A DNA stretch of 64,000 nucleotides from assembly GCF_900112345.1 (NCBI RefSeq), contig NZ_FOLB01000002.1, positions 1 to 64,000 of the forward strand, written 5' to 3'. Source of the DNA: Nocardioides terrae. Its GTDB lineage: Bacteria; Actinomycetota; Actinomycetes; Propionibacteriales; Nocardioidaceae. A program made the translations under genes and the position numbers. The notes beneath the pieces are model-generated. The model saw only the letters and a program-made list of their open reading frames with translations. It was not told the origin of the DNA and searched no databases. Positions 16,806 through 25,606 of this stretch are shown here, piece after piece; the stretch's first letter is position 1, and every line of letters begins with the position of its first letter.

Positions 16806-18224
16806 TCAGACGCTCCACTTCGGTCCGTCGGGGGTGTCGGTGATCTCGACGCCGGCCGCCTTCAGCCGGTCGCGCACCGCGTCGGCGGCGGCCCAGTCCT
16901 TGGCCGCACGCGCCGCGGCGCGCTCGTCGAGCAGACCGCGGACGAGGGCGTCCACGACCTGGGTGAGCTGGTCGTCCACGGCGTCGGAGCCCCAGACGGG
17001 GTCGGCCGGGTTGAGGCCCAGCACGTCGAGCATGAGCACGACCGACCCGAGCACGGCCTGGACGCCGTCCACGTCGGGGCGGCCGTCGGCGCCCGTCAGG
17101 AGGCGGTTGCCCTCGCGCACGGTGTCGTGCAGGACGGCGATCGCGGCCGGCGTCCCGAGGTCGTCGTCCATCGCCGCGACGAACGCCGTCGGCAGCTCCG
17201 AGCCCACGCCCGCGTCCTCCGGGCCGACGAGCTCGAGCGCACGCTGCACGAACGCCTCCAGCCGCCGGAAGGCGGCCGCGGCCTCCTCGAGCGCCTCGAA
17301 GGAGAACTCGACGTGCGAGCGGTAGTGGGCCGAGACGAGGTAGTAGCGCAGCTCGATGCCGCGGAACCGGGTCAGCACGGCCGGGATGGTGAGCGAGTTG
17401 CCGAGCGACTTCGACATCTTCTCGCCGGCGGTCGTGATCCAGGCGTTGTGCATCCAGTACGACGCGAACGGCCGTCCGGCCGCGCGCGACTGCGCCTGCT
17501 CGTTCTCGTGGTGCGGGAAGCGCAGGTCGAGGCCGCCGCCGTGGATGTCGAAGGCGGGGCCGAGGTACTTGCCCGCCATCGCCGAGCACTCGATGTGCCA
17601 GCCCGGCCGGCCCCTGCCCCACGGGCTCGGCCACGACGCGGTCGCCGGCTCGGACTCCTTGTGGCCCTTCCAGAGGGCGAAGTCGCGTGGATCGCGCTTC
17701 CCCCGCGGGTCGGCGTCGGCCGCGGCCTCCATGTCGTCGACTCGCTGGCGGGTCAGCTCGCCGTACGCCGGCCACGACCGCACGTCGAAGTAGACGTCGC
17801 CGGAGCCGTCGGTGGCGGCGTAGGCGTGGCCCTTCTCGATGAGCGTCCCGATCAGCTCGACCATCTCGGGCACGTGCCCGGTGGCCAGCGGCTCGTAGGT
17901 CGGCGGCAGCACGTTGAGGGCGTCGTAGGCCCGCTCGAGCGAGCGCTGCATGAGCTGGGCGTGGGCGTACCACGGCCGGCCCGCCGCCTCGGCCTTGGCG
18001 AGGATCTTGTCGTCGATGTCGGTGACGTTGCGGATGAAGGTCACCTCGAAGCCGCGATGACGCAGCCAGCGCTGCAGCACGTCGAAGTTGACGCCGCTGC
18101 GCACGTGGCCGACGTGGGGCTCGGACTGCACGGTCAGGCCACAGACGTAGAGCGACGCCTTCCCCTCCTCGAGGGGGACGAAGTCCCGGACCGCAGCCGT
18201 CGCGGTGTCGTAGAGCCTGATCAC
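16806..18224 (-). CDS. cysS: Cysteinyl-tRNA synthetase
   Basis: A 472-residue class I aminoacyl-tRNA synthetase. Cys28 in YVCGLTVQ begins the zinc site; the HIGH-type motif is PHVGH at 36-40, GWHIECSAM and [14 protein letters not shown] complete the zinc and active-site region, and [10 protein letters not shown] holds the KMSKS loop. The C-terminal part ([18 protein letters not shown]) is typical. It is the first gene of the cysS-rlmB unit, followed by rlmB after 3 bp. In mycobacteria cysS sits beside ispF and ispD, as here, apart from the intervening sulfite-oxidase-like gene. Confidence 0.97.
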   Translation of the reverse strand: MIRLYDTATAAVRDFVPLEEGKASLYVCGLTVQSEPHVGHVRSGVNFDVLQRWLRHRGFEVTFIRNVTDIDDKILAKAEAAGRPWYAHAQLMQRSLERAYDALNVLPPTYEPLATGHVPEMVELIGTLIEKGHAYAATDGSGDVYFDVRSWPAYGELTRQRVDDMEAAADADPRGKRDPRDFALWKGHKESEPATASWPSPWGRGRPGWHIECSAMAGKYLGPAFDIHGGGLDLRFPHHENEQAQSRAAGRPFASYWMHNAWITTAGEKMSKSLGNSLTIPAVLTRFRGIELRYYLVSAHYRSHVEFSFEALEEAAAAFRRLEAFVQRALELVGPEDAGVGSELPTAFVAAMDDDLGTPAAIAVLHDTVREGNRLLTGADGRPDVDGVQAVLGSVVLMLDVLGLNPADPVWGSDAVDDQLTQVVDALVRGLLDERAAARAAKDWAAADAVRDRLKAAGVEITDTPDGPKWSV

Positions 18225-18265
18225 CCGGCAAGTCTAGGGATCGCACCCGCCACGGACGATTCGCG

Positions 18266-19777
18266 CTACGACACGTGGATCTCGACCGAGTGCCAGCCCG
18301 TCGCCCCGTCGGGCGCCGGCTCGGCCCGCACGCTTGTCTGCACCTCGCCGGCGGCGCTGGTCGCCCGGGCCCTGATCTGGTGGTCGCCCTTGTCGAGCGC
18401 GACGGTCGCGCGCCACTGCACCCACGTGTCGGCGCCCGGGACAGCGCCGAGCTCGGCCGCCTGCCAGCGGCCGCCGTCGACCGAGATCTCGACCTTGCCG
18501 ATCCCGGTGTGCTGCTGCCACGCGGTCCCGGCCACCACCACGTCGCCCGCGTCCACGGCGTCGCCCGTGCGCGGCACGTCGATGCGGGAGGCGAGCTTGA
18601 CCGGTCCCTGAGCGCTCCAGCCCTTGTCGGTCCAGTAGCCCTGGGCGTCCTCGAAGCGGGTCACCTCGAGGTCCACCACCCACTTCGTCGCGCTGACGTA
18701 GCCGTAGAGCCCGGGCACGATGACCCGCACCGGGAAGCCGTGCTCGACGGTGAGCGGCTCGCCGTTCTGAGCGAACGCGAGCATCGCGCCGCGGTCGTCG
18801 GTCAGCGCCTCGACGGGTGTCAGGCAGGTCCAGCCGTCGGCCGAGGTCTGCAGCACCCCGTCGGCGCCGGCCTGCACGCCCGCCTCGGCCAGCAGCGGTG
18901 CGATCCGCACCCCGCTCCACCAGGCGTTGCCGATCAGGTCGCCGCCGACGGTGTTGGAGACGCAGTTGAGCGTCATCCACTCCTCGGTCGCCTGCCGCCC
19001 GAGCAGTTCGTCGAAGGTGAGCTCGAGCGGGCGGTCGACCATGCCGTGGATGCGCAGCCGCCAGTCGCCGGGTTCCACCGCGGGCGGGACGATGGCGGTG
19101 TCGATCCGGTAGAACTCATCGGCCGGTGTCAGCCAGGGCGGCTGGTGGGCGACGCCGAGGTCGTAGGTCGGGTCGACCTGCGGCGGCGTCACGCCGCTCA
19201 GGTCCAGCGCGCGCCGGGCCGCGCCGACCTCCCGCCGGTGCCGACCGGCCACCCGGCCGACGTACGCAGCGACCACGGAGGCGGCCGCGACCCCGCCCGT
19301 CGTCGCGAGGAACCGGCGGCGGGACTCCTCGCCGAGCGGCGTCGCGATCGGGCGGGTGAGCAGCGCGAAGAAGCCGACCCACGCCATCCAGCCGACGACC
19401 GTGCCGAGCACCCCGGGTGCGTGCGGCGCCGGCTGGGCGAGGACCGCGGCCAGGCCGACGGCCGCCAGGACGCCGTACGCCGCCGCCGGCAGCGCCAGCC
19501 CGGTGTCCGTGCGGCGGGCGAAGAGCCCGACGAGCCCGCTCAGCACCGTCACGACGACGATGACGCCGGTCACCAGCAGCGGCTTGTCGGCGTGCCCGAC
19601 GGAGCGGATCGCTCGCTCGGCGACGCCGCCGGGCGTCAGCCGGATCACCTGTTCGGCGACGGCCGCGACCGGTGACTCATCACCGCCGGCGAGCGCGGTG
19701 ACGAGATAGCTGACGGCCAGGCCGGCGACTCCGGACAGCGCGCCGGACAGGGCCCAGGCACCGCGCTGCTCGCTCAC
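18266..19777 (-). CDS. Membrane-anchored molybdopterin-dependent oxidoreductase (sulfite-oxidase-like)
   Basis: A 503-residue protein. The first 170 residues hold four to five membrane segments (for example [20 protein letters not shown]), then a RRRFLATTG stretch that resembles a twin-arginine-like boundary, and a sulfite-oxidase-family molybdopterin domain ([16 protein letters not shown]... MTLNCVSN with the Mo-ligand Cys). The C-terminal dimerisation domain has the usual [11 protein letters not shown]. No heme domain is present, so it needs a separate electron acceptor. It may oxidise sulfite or reduce a sulfoxide such as protein Met-SO; the sequence does not decide. It starts 40 bp from ispF, divergently. 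Confidence 0.85.
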   Translation of the reverse strand: MSEQRGAWALSGALSGVAGLAVSYLVTALAGGDESPVAAVAEQVIRLTPGGVAERAIRSVGHADKPLLVTGVIVVVTVLSGLVGLFARRTDTGLALPAAAYGVLAAVGLAAVLAQPAPHAPGVLGTVVGWMAWVGFFALLTRPIATPLGEESRRRFLATTGGVAAASVVAAYVGRVAGRHRREVGAARRALDLSGVTPPQVDPTYDLGVAHQPPWLTPADEFYRIDTAIVPPAVEPGDWRLRIHGMVDRPLELTFDELLGRQATEEWMTLNCVSNTVGGDLIGNAWWSGVRIAPLLAEAGVQAGADGVLQTSADGWTCLTPVEALTDDRGAMLAFAQNGEPLTVEHGFPVRVIVPGLYGYVSATKWVVDLEVTRFEDAQGYWTDKGWSAQGPVKLASRIDVPRTGDAVDAGDVVVAGTAWQQHTGIGKVEISVDGGRWQAAELGAVPGADTWVQWRATVALDKGDHQIRARATSAAGEVQTSVRAEPAPDGATGWHSVEIHVS

Positions 19778-19817
19778 CCCGCCATTGTGCCGCGGGGGTG
19801 TCCGGCATGATCACGGT

Positions 19818-20306
19818 GTGGAACCGCCAGCCCTCACCCCCCGCATCGGCATCGGCACCGACGTGCACCGGCTCGTGACCGGCACGCCTCTGCACCTGGC
19901 CGGGCTGGCCTGGCCCGACTCGGACGTCGGTCTGGAGGGGCACTCCGACGGCGACGTCGCGGCGCACGCCGCCTGCGACGCCCTGCTGTCGGCTGCTGGG
20001 CTGGGCGACCTGGGCTCGAACTTCGGCACCGACCGTCCCGAGCTGGCCGGAGCGTCAGGAGCACGGCTGCTGGGCGAGACCGCGGCGATGGTCCGTGCGG
20101 CCGGCTACGAGATCGGCAACGTCGCCGTGCAGGTGATCGGCAACCGTCCCAAGCTGAGCCCGCGCCGGGCCGAGGCGGAGGCAGCGCTCGCCGAGGCCGT
20201 CGGCGGTCCCGTGTCGGTGTCGGCGACCACCACCGACGGGCTCGGCCTCACCGGCCGTGGCGAGGGCGTCGCGGCGATCGCGACCGCCCTGATCCACCCC
20301 GCCTGA
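19818..20306 (+). CDS. ispF: 2-C-methyl-D-erythritol 2,4-cyclodiphosphate synthase
   Basis: A 162-residue MEP-pathway enzyme that forms the cyclic diphosphate from CDP-methylerythritol phosphate. Zinc ligands Asp15 and His17 (GIGTDVHRL) and His50 ([10 protein letters not shown]) are present, as are [11 protein letters not shown] and the C-terminal [19 protein letters not shown]. The GTG at 19818 gives the normal family length; the open frame to 19785 adds nothing conserved. It is followed by ispD after 23 bp. Here ispF precedes ispD, the reverse of the order on the mycobacterial coding strand, and both run away from carD's strand. Confidence 0.96.
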   Translation: MEPPALTPRIGIGTDVHRLVTGTPLHLAGLAWPDSDVGLEGHSDGDVAAHAACDALLSAAGLGDLGSNFGTDRPELAGASGARLLGETAAMVRAAGYEIGNVAVQVIGNRPKLSPRRAEAEAALAEAVGGPVSVSATTTDGLGLTGRGEGVAAIATALIHPA

Positions 20307-20329
20307 GCACACCCCTACCCTCACCTGTC

Positions 20330-21016
20330 ATGCCCAGTGCTCTCGTCGTCCTCGCCGCCGGCAGCGGCTCCCGCGTCGGCGCGGACGTCAACAAGGTGCT
20401 GCTCCCCCTCGCCGACACGACCGTGCTCGGGCTGTCGCTGCGCGCCGCCCTCGAGGTTGAGGACGTGCGCCGGATCGTGCTAGTTGTCCGTCCCGGCGAG
20501 CAGGACGCCGTGGCCGAGGCGGTCGTCCCGGTGCTCGGGACCGGGGAGGTGCTCGTCGTCGAGGGCGGTGCGACCCGGCACGCCTCGGAGTGGGCCGCCA
20601 TCTCCGCGCTGCGGGCCGACATCGAGGCCGGCGAGGTCGATGTCGTCGCCATCCACGACGGCGCCCGGCCGCTCGCGTCCCCTGAGCTCTTCTCCGCCAC
20701 GATCGGCGTCGCCCGCGAGGTGGGCGGCGCCATCCCCGTCGCGCCGCTGACCGGTGTCGCGAACCGCGCGGGCCTGCGGCCGCACCCCGGTGTCGTCGGC
20801 GTCCAGACCCCGCAGGCCTTCCGAGCCGCCGATCTGCTCGGCGCGCACACCGCGGCAGCCGCGGACGGCTTCGAGGCGACCGACACCGCAGCCTGCCTCG
20901 CCGCCTACACCGAGGGCTCGGGGTTCCGCATCGCCGCGGTCCCCAGCTCCTCGCTCAACCTCAAGGTCACCTTCGTCGAGGACCTCGCCACCGCTGCGGC
21001 GCTTCTGGGGAGCTGA
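20330..21016 (+). CDS. ispD: 2-C-methyl-D-erythritol 4-phosphate cytidylyltransferase
   Basis: A 228-residue MEP-pathway nucleotidyltransferase that joins CTP to methylerythritol phosphate. The CTP-binding loop LAAGSGSR with a downstream Lys, [20 protein letters not shown] and VQTPQAFRA are all intact. TACCCT about 8 nt before the ATG may be a -10 element in addition to read-through from ispF. It is convergent with a shorter IspD-like gene whose stop lies 1 bp away. Confidence 0.96.
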   Translation: MPSALVVLAAGSGSRVGADVNKVLLPLADTTVLGLSLRAALEVEDVRRIVLVVRPGEQDAVAEAVVPVLGTGEVLVVEGGATRHASEWAAISALRADIEAGEVDVVAIHDGARPLASPELFSATIGVAREVGGAIPVAPLTGVANRAGLRPHPGVVGVQTPQAFRAADLLGAHTAAAADGFEATDTAACLAAYTEGSGFRIAAVPSSSLNLKVTFVEDLATAAALLGS

Positions 21017-21017
21017 C

Positions 21018-21587
21018 TCAGACCGGTCGGGTCTGGGCCTCGAGCAGCCGTACGTCGTCGAGCGACCCCACCCGGCGGCTCTCCGGGGGCGCCTCGACCG
21101 TGACGACCGGGAAGCGGGCGGCCAGAGCTGCGGCCAGCTCGGCGAAGTCGTACGACGGCAGCCCGTCGAGCGCCTCGACCACCTCCGGCGGCAGCACGAT
21201 CGGCGAGGTGACGACGACCAGCGCGTCCCGGTCGATCGTCGAGCCGACGTAGCCGTCCTCGACCTGCTTGACCGTGTCGGTGACGGGCCGCACCCCGATG
21301 ACGACAGCCGACCGCTCCTCGCTCGCCACGACGCACTCGGCGAGGAACGCGGCGGGCGTCATCGGGCAGAGCGCGTCGTGCAGGACGACCGGCTCGCCGG
21401 AATCGACGAGGCCCGCCCAGGTGGTGCCGAGATCGAACGGGGTGACTCCAGCCTCGCCGAGCGCCCAGGAGGCGCAGGCGACGAGCGCCTCGCCGTGGAT
21501 GAGCGCGAACGGGAGCGAGCCGCGCTCGGTCTCGACGACGGTGCCGAGGGAGGGAGGCGGCGTGACGTCGTACGGATCGGTCGTCAT
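21018..21587 (-). CDS. Degenerate IspD-like paralogue, probably not a cytidylyltransferase
   Basis: A 189-residue protein that aligns by eye to the middle and C-terminus of IspD. VVLHDALCPMTPAAFLAE matches the VHDGARPLxSPE region, GVRPVTDTVKQVEDGYVGSTIDRDALVVVTSPIVLPPEVVE matches the product-binding and QTPQ region (here TSPI). The CTP-binding loop with LAAGxGxR is missing; the N-terminus is a short SLPFALIHGEALVACASWAL instead. Loss of that loop should abolish CTP binding. It runs in the carD direction, 73 bp downstream of carD, but a strong hairpin separates them. Its start at ATG 21587 is the first that fits; the frame is open further upstream into carD. Confidence 0.7.
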   Translation of the reverse strand: MTTDPYDVTPPPSLGTVVETERGSLPFALIHGEALVACASWALGEAGVTPFDLGTTWAGLVDSGEPVVLHDALCPMTPAAFLAECVVASEERSAVVIGVRPVTDTVKQVEDGYVGSTIDRDALVVVTSPIVLPPEVVEALDGLPSYDFAELAAALAARFPVVTVEAPPESRRVGSLDDVRLLEAQTRPV

Positions 21588-21619
21588 GGCGACCCCACCG
21601 TATGACGTCCGGACATGAC

Positions 21620-21653
21620 AACGGGCCCCGGGGCAGCAACCCCGGGGCCCGTT
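21620..21653 (-). terminator. Hairpin terminator downstream of carD
   Basis: A perfect 14-bp GC-rich stem (AACGGGCCCCGGGG and its complement) with the 6-nt loop CAGCAA. It starts 8 bp after the carD stop and ends 32 bp before the IspD-like start, so it should end most carD transcripts. Confidence 0.85.
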
Positions 21654-21660
21654 CCCACGT

Positions 21661-22146
21661 TCAGCTGGCGAGGACCTCGTCGAGCAGGGCCTCGGCCTTG
21701 TCCTCGTTGGTCCGCTCGCACAGGGCGAGCTCGGAGACCAGGATCTGGCGGGCCTTGGCGAGCATGCGCTTCTCGCCGGCCGAGAGGCCGCGGTCGCGCT
21801 CGCGGCGCCACAGGTCACGCACGACCTCCGCGACCTTCATGACGTCGCCGCTGTGCAGCTTCTCGAGGTTGGCCTTGTAGCGGCGCGACCAGTTGGTCGG
21901 CTCCTCGACATGAGCGGCGCGGAGGATCTCGAAGACCCGGTCCAGACCGTCCTTGTCGACGACGTCGCGGACGCCGACCAGGTCGAGGTTGTTGGCGGGG
22001 ACCCGAACGACCAGGTCCTGCTGGGCGATGATCCGCAGGACGAGGTACTGGCGCTCCTCCCCCTTGATCGTCCGCATCTCGATGTCCTCGATGATCGCGG
22101 CCCCGTGGTTCGGATAGACGACTGTCTCGCCGACGGTGAAAGTCAT
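21661..22146 (-). CDS. carD: CarD-family transcriptional regulator
   Basis: A 161-residue RNA-polymerase-binding protein that stabilises open complexes at many promoters, rRNA promoters included. The N-terminal RNAP-interaction domain is clear ([22 protein letters not shown], then [20 protein letters not shown]), and the C-terminal helical DNA-binding domain has [17 protein letters not shown] with the conserved Trp. AAGGGG upstream of the ATG serves as ribosome binding site. The neighbourhood (IspD-like, ispD/ispF, cysS on one side; an LpqE-like lipoprotein beyond the UbiA gene on the other) matches the mycobacterial carD locus in content. Confidence 0.97.
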   Translation of the reverse strand: MTFTVGETVVYPNHGAAIIEDIEMRTIKGEERQYLVLRIIAQQDLVVRVPANNLDLVGVRDVVDKDGLDRVFEILRAAHVEEPTNWSRRYKANLEKLHSGDVMKVAEVVRDLWRRERDRGLSAGEKRMLAKARQILVSELALCERTNEDKAEALLDEVLAS

Positions 22147-22380
22147 ATGTCAGGTACCCCTTCCTAGACAGCCAAGTCTACCACGGACCTGCAGTTAAGC
22201 CGATTCCGTTTGCGCAGGTCAGAGGCGCAATCACTCCATCCCCAGGGCTTGACAGAACCCGTGTTCGTGTGGTGGCGCCGTGCCTTCCCGTACGGCGACA
22301 CGCTGAACGGGCCGCAGGATTTCTCGTGGCAGCGGGGGAGCCCGACACGGGGCGCCGGCCCATGCCGGATACTCGGGGCC
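22147..22380. promoter_or_regulatory. Divergent promoter region of carD and the UbiA-family gene
   Basis: A 234-bp spacer. On the minus strand TAGACT (about 40 bp from carD) is a possible carD -10. On the plus strand GATACT (22368-22373) lies 7 nt before the UbiA start, a leaderless layout. A TTGACA (22249-22254) is followed by GAAC-CCGT-GTTC, which resembles the core of a LexA box but lacks the outer TC/GA pair. No RNA gene or riboswitch was recognised. Confidence 0.4.
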
Positions 22381-23196
22381 ATGTCCGAGGACCCCCCGGA
22401 GACCGTCCCGAGCGAGTCGAGCCCGCCCGCCCCGCCCGCCCCGGCCGACCCCGTGCGACCCGGGCGGCCGCACCGCCGGCTGCTGCTCGACTCGGTCCCC
22501 GTCCTGCTGGTCCGCGCCGCCCACCCGCGTCAGGCGCTGCTGACCGCTGCCGGGCTCGCGGCGGTGGCCGCCCTCGACGCGCGCCCGGGACGCGAGGTCG
22601 CGCTCGTCGCCGCGACGGTGCTGATCGGCCAGGTCGTCCTCGGCTGGCACAACGACCTCGTCGACCGCGTCCGCGACCGGGACCAGGAGCGCCCGGGGAA
22701 GCCGCTCGCCGACGGCCGGCTCGATCCCGGCACGACGTGGTTCGCCTGGTGCTGCGGCGTCCTCCTGCTGGTGCCGCTCGCCGTCAACAACGGCGTCCTG
22801 GCCGGCGCCTGCTACCTCGCCTCCGTCGCGGTCGGCCTGCTCGGCAACCTCGACAACGGGCTCGTGCGCCGCGGACTGCTCTCCTGGCTCCCCTGGGCGG
22901 TGTCGTTCGGCCTCTACCCGGCGTTCCTCTCCTACGGCGGCTGGGGCGGCCAGGCCGAGGGCGACCCGCCGCAGCCGGTGCTCCTCGGCCTCGCGGCGCT
23001 GGTCGGCGTGGGCGTGCACTTCCTGACCGCGCTCTGGGGCCTGGTCGCCGACGACGCCGAGGGGTGGACCTACCTGCCGCTGCGGGCCGGCCGCCGGCTC
23101 GGCGCCACCCGCCTGCTGGCGGTCACGCTCGTCTACCTGGCCGCTGCCGTGGCGGCCTTCGCCGTGGTGGCACACCAGCTCGGGCTGTCCCGGTAG
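22381..23196 (+). CDS. UbiA-family prenyltransferase
   Basis: A 271-residue integral membrane protein with about seven to eight hydrophobic segments. The first Asp-rich motif NDxxDxxxD is at residues 91-99 (NDLVDRVRD), and a second acidic motif lies in GLVADDAEGW; together they bind the diphosphate of a prenyl donor through magnesium. The Pro-rich first 30 residues are non-conserved. I chose the ATG at 22381 since the open frame upstream (to 22210) is promoter-like sequence. The acceptor is unknown; such genes act in quinone, heme, or cell-wall arabinan precursor synthesis. No partner pathway gene adjoins it. Confidence 0.83.
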   Translation: MSEDPPETVPSESSPPAPPAPADPVRPGRPHRRLLLDSVPVLLVRAAHPRQALLTAAGLAAVAALDARPGREVALVAATVLIGQVVLGWHNDLVDRVRDRDQERPGKPLADGRLDPGTTWFAWCCGVLLLVPLAVNNGVLAGACYLASVAVGLLGNLDNGLVRRGLLSWLPWAVSFGLYPAFLSYGGWGGQAEGDPPQPVLLGLAALVGVGVHFLTALWGLVADDAEGWTYLPLRAGRRLGATRLLAVTLVYLAAAVAAFAVVAHQLGLSR

Positions 23197-23262
23197 CCGC
23201 AGGGCGGCGCATCACCCCGGCCACCTGATCGCCCGGCGTCCGGCGGCGGTAGGGTAACCGCC

Positions 23263-23868
23263 GTGATGACGTCTCTCCGCCGCCTTCGCACTCGGCGCGC
23301 GCTCGCCCTTGCCGGCCTCGTGGCTGTCGCGGCGCCGTTGGTCAGCTCCTGCGGCTTCGACTACGCCACCGACCGTCCGAACGTGATCGCCGACGGCGGC
23401 TACCACATCGACGGCGACGTGCACGTGCTCGCCGCACGCATCGTGGCGCCCTCCGACGGCACGGGCACGTTCGTCGCGACGATCTCCGTCGAGCCGAGCG
23501 CCGACGACGCCACCTTCTCCGGGTTGAGCGGCGAAGGCGTCACGGCCGGACAGTTCGAGCCCGTCACCATCCCCAGCAACGGGAGCGTCAACCTCTTCAC
23601 CGAGGGCGGCGTCCCCGTCACGGGTGACTTCGCGGCCGGCGACAGCGTCCCGGTCACGCTCGACTTCGGCAGCGGGAAGTCGATCGACATCGACGCCCGC
23701 GTGGTCAAGCAGTGCGCGGAGTACGCCGAGGTGGCGACTCCCAGTCCGTCGCCGAGCAAGAGCCCCAAGGCCGGCGCCTCCGCGTCGCCGTCCGCCGAGG
23801 CGACCACCGAGCCCTACGACTGCTCCTACCCGACGGCTCCCGCCATCGGCGAGTCCGAGGGCGACTGA
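23263..23868 (+). CDS. LpqE-like lipoprotein of unknown function
   Basis: A 201-residue secreted lipoprotein. The signal sequence ends in the lipobox VSSC with the lipidated Cys near residue 30. The mature domain (about 30-155) is beta-rich and begins [12 protein letters not shown], as in the actinobacterial LpqE group, and resembles copper-chaperone (PCuAC-like) immunoglobulin folds without the Met/His metal motif. A Ser/Pro/Lys linker ([12 protein letters not shown]) leads to a short tail with Cys. Its position near carD agrees with mycobacterial lpqE. TAGGGT at 23250-23255 lies 7 nt before the GTG, suggesting leaderless mRNA. Its stop overlaps the gpmA start (TGATG). Confidence 0.72.
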   Translation: MMTSLRRLRTRRALALAGLVAVAAPLVSSCGFDYATDRPNVIADGGYHIDGDVHVLAARIVAPSDGTGTFVATISVEPSADDATFSGLSGEGVTAGQFEPVTIPSNGSVNLFTEGGVPVTGDFAAGDSVPVTLDFGSGKSIDIDARVVKQCAEYAEVATPSPSPSKSPKAGASASPSAEATTEPYDCSYPTAPAIGESEGD

Positions 23869-24614
23869 TGACCTACACCCTCGTCCTCCTGCGCCACGGT
23901 GAGAGCGAGTGGAACGCGCTGAACCTCTTCACGGGGTGGGTCGACGTCCCGCTCAACGACAAGGGTCGCGAGGAGGGCGCCAACGCCGGACGCCTGCTCA
24001 AGGAGGCCGGCGTCCTGCCCGACATCGTGCATACCTCCCTGCTGCGTCGCGCCATCAACACGGCAGTGGTCTCCCTCGACGCCGCCGACCGGCACTGGAT
24101 CCCGGTCAAGCGCAGCTGGCGTCTCAACGAGCGCCACTACGGCGCGCTGCAGGGCAAGGACAAGAAGCAGACCCTCGAGACCTACGGCGAGGAGCAGTTC
24201 ATGCTCTGGCGCCGCTCGTTCGACGTACCGCCTCCGCCGCTCGCCGACGACGATGAGTTCTCCCAGGTCGGGCAGCCGCAGTACGCCGACATCCCCGACG
24301 CCGAGATGCCCCGCGCCGAGTGCCTCAAGGACGTCATCGAGCGGCTGCTCCCCTACTGGGAGTCGTCGATCGTGCCGGACCTGAGGGACGGCAAGGTCGT
24401 CCTCGTCGCCGCCCACGGCAACAGCCTGCGGGCGATCGTCAAGCACCTCGACGGGATCAGCGACGCGGACATCGCCGCCCTCAACATCCCGACCGGCCAG
24501 CCGCTGGTCTACCGGCTCGACGAGTCGCTCCAACCGACCGTCCCCGGTGGCGAGTACCTCGACCCCGAGGCCGCTGCCGCAGCCGCGGCGGCCGTCGCCA
24601 ACCAGGGCCGCTGA
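23868..24614 (+). CDS. gpmA: 2,3-bisphosphoglycerate-dependent phosphoglycerate mutase
   Basis: A 248-residue glycolytic enzyme that interconverts 3- and 2-phosphoglycerate. LRHGESEWN carries the phosphohistidine His10, [10 protein letters not shown] and [11 protein letters not shown] follow, [14 protein letters not shown] holds the substrate-binding residues, and [13 protein letters not shown] supplies the second catalytic His. The tail is Ala-rich. The ATG overlaps the stop of the lipoprotein gene, so the two are translationally coupled, an unexpected pairing. The gpmA-phoU-senX3-regX3 order matches other actinobacteria. Confidence 0.97.
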   Translation: MTYTLVLLRHGESEWNALNLFTGWVDVPLNDKGREEGANAGRLLKEAGVLPDIVHTSLLRRAINTAVVSLDAADRHWIPVKRSWRLNERHYGALQGKDKKQTLETYGEEQFMLWRRSFDVPPPPLADDDEFSQVGQPQYADIPDAEMPRAECLKDVIERLLPYWESSIVPDLRDGKVVLVAAHGNSLRAIVKHLDGISDADIAALNIPTGQPLVYRLDESLQPTVPGGEYLDPEAAAAAAAAVANQGR

Positions 24615-24622
24615 CCACCCGC

Positions 24623-24710
24623 TGACTCCCCCGAGGAGTCAATCCCTGCGCATCGAGGGGTCACCCCTGACGGCGCGAGGAGTCAATCCCTCAGCATCGA
24701 GGGGTCAATC
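24623..24710. repeat. Four 22-bp degenerate repeats (left half of inverted array)
   Basis: Units start at 24623, 24645, 24667 and 24689 with an exact 22-bp period; each ends in GRGGTCAATC or a close variant (GAGGGGTCACCC in the second). The first unit contains a perfect TGACTCC/GGAGTCA hairpin directly after gpmA. The orientation is opposite to the array at 24736. Confidence 0.85.
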
Positions 24711-24735
24711 CGCTGCGAGCGGCTGGCTTACATCC

Positions 24736-24845
24736 GATTGACCCCTCGGGCGTGAGGGATTGACCCCTCGGGCGTGAGGGATTGACCCCTCGGGCGTGAG
24801 GGATTGACCCCTCGGGCGTGAGGGATTGACCCCTCGGGCGTCAGG
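24736..24845. repeat. Five 22-bp tandem repeats (right half of inverted array)
   Basis: Units start at 24736, 24758, 24780, 24802 and 24824. The first four are identical (GATTGACCCCTC then GGGCGTGAGG) and the fifth differs at one base. Each unit can form a small CCCTC/GAGGG hairpin. The phoU stop codon lies within the fifth copy, and 25 bp separate this array from its inverted counterpart. Confidence 0.92.
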
Positions 24846-25485
24846 AGGGGGTCTCGCCGGTGACGACGAAGACGACCCGACTGGCGACGGAGACGGCGTG
24901 GTCGGCGATGCGCTCGTAGTAGCGGCCGAGCAGAGCCAGGTCGACGGCCGCCTCGACGCCGTGCTGCCAGTCCTTCGCGAGCAGGTCGGCGAAGGTCTGC
25001 CGACGCAGCTGGTCCATCTCGTCGTCGGCCGCGCGCAGCTGGTCGGCGGCCTCGATGTCGCGGGTCCTGATGATCTCGGCGGTCCGGCCGACCATCTCCT
25101 CGGCGATCTCCGCCATTCGGGCGATGGTGGGCCGGGCGGCGTCGGGGACGGCGTACCCGGGGGTGCGGAGGCGAGAGATCTTGGCGACGTGAACCGAGAG
25201 GTCGCCCATCCGCTCGAGGTCGCTCACCATGCGCAGGGCGGACACCACGACGCGGAGGTCGCCGGCGACGGGCGCCTGCAGGGAGAGCAGCGAGAGAGCG
25301 CTGTCCTCGACCTTCTCGCGCGCGTGGTCGATCTCGGCGTCGTCGCTGATGACCTGCTCGGCGAGGCTGGAGTCGGCCTCGAGGAGTGCCCGGGTGGCAC
25401 GGGCGACAGCCACCTCGACCTGCCCGCAGATGGTGGCGAGGTCGTCGAAGATGCCGTCGAGCTGTTCGTGGAAGGCGTTGCGCAT
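24841..25485 (-). CDS. phoU: Phosphate signalling protein PhoU
   Basis: A 214-residue all-helical protein with two PhoU repeats, each with the metal-binding pattern: ERMGDLSVHVAKI in the first half (E-x-x-x-D type) and YYERIADHAVSVASRV in the second. PhoU links the phosphate ABC transporter to the SenX3/PhoR kinase and damps the response when phosphate is plentiful. The gene diverges from senX3 across a PHO box, the layout known from Streptomyces phoU-phoRP. Its last codons and stop lie in a 22-bp repeat unit, so the C-terminal Ser-Pro-Thr-rich end may be repeat-derived. Confidence 0.96.
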   Translation of the reverse strand: MRNAFHEQLDGIFDDLATICGQVEVAVARATRALLEADSSLAEQVISDDAEIDHAREKVEDSALSLLSLQAPVAGDLRVVVSALRMVSDLERMGDLSVHVAKISRLRTPGYAVPDAARPTIARMAEIAEEMVGRTAEIIRTRDIEAADQLRAADDEMDQLRRQTFADLLAKDWQHGVEAAVDLALLGRYYERIADHAVSVASRVVFVVTGETPS

Positions 25486-25527
25486 GAGGCGACGGTAGAC
25501 AACCCGGGTGACCGACCGGGGCTGATC

Positions 25528-25545
25528 GGTGAACGGGACGTGAAC
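25528..25545 (-). promoter_or_regulatory. PHO box (RegX3/PhoP binding site)
   Basis: Read on the minus strand the site is GTTCACG-TCCC-GTTCACC, two 7-bp direct repeats at the 11-bp spacing of Streptomyces PHO boxes. Another GGTGAAC lies at 25580-25586 and a weaker GGTGACC at 25507-25513. The position between phoU and senX3 implies autoregulation. Confidence 0.78.
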
Positions 25546-25606
25546 GTTGCGCCGCGGGCCGTCCGCATGGCGAAGCCCGGGTGAACCGGGGCCCTAGGCT
25601 GGAGCC

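Noticed and set aside
22249..22266. LexA/SOS box before the UbiA-family gene
   Set aside because: Only the inner GAAC-N4-GTTC matches; the outer TC/GA bases are missing, the distance to the gene is large, and the gene has no link to DNA repair.
22210..22380. N-terminal extension of the UbiA-family protein
   Set aside because: The upstream part overlaps the promoter region, has no family similarity, and a -10-like hexamer lies just before the ATG at 22381.
24623..24845. CRISPR-like array
   Set aside because: Repeats follow each other without unique spacers and no cas genes are present; they are tandem hairpin units.
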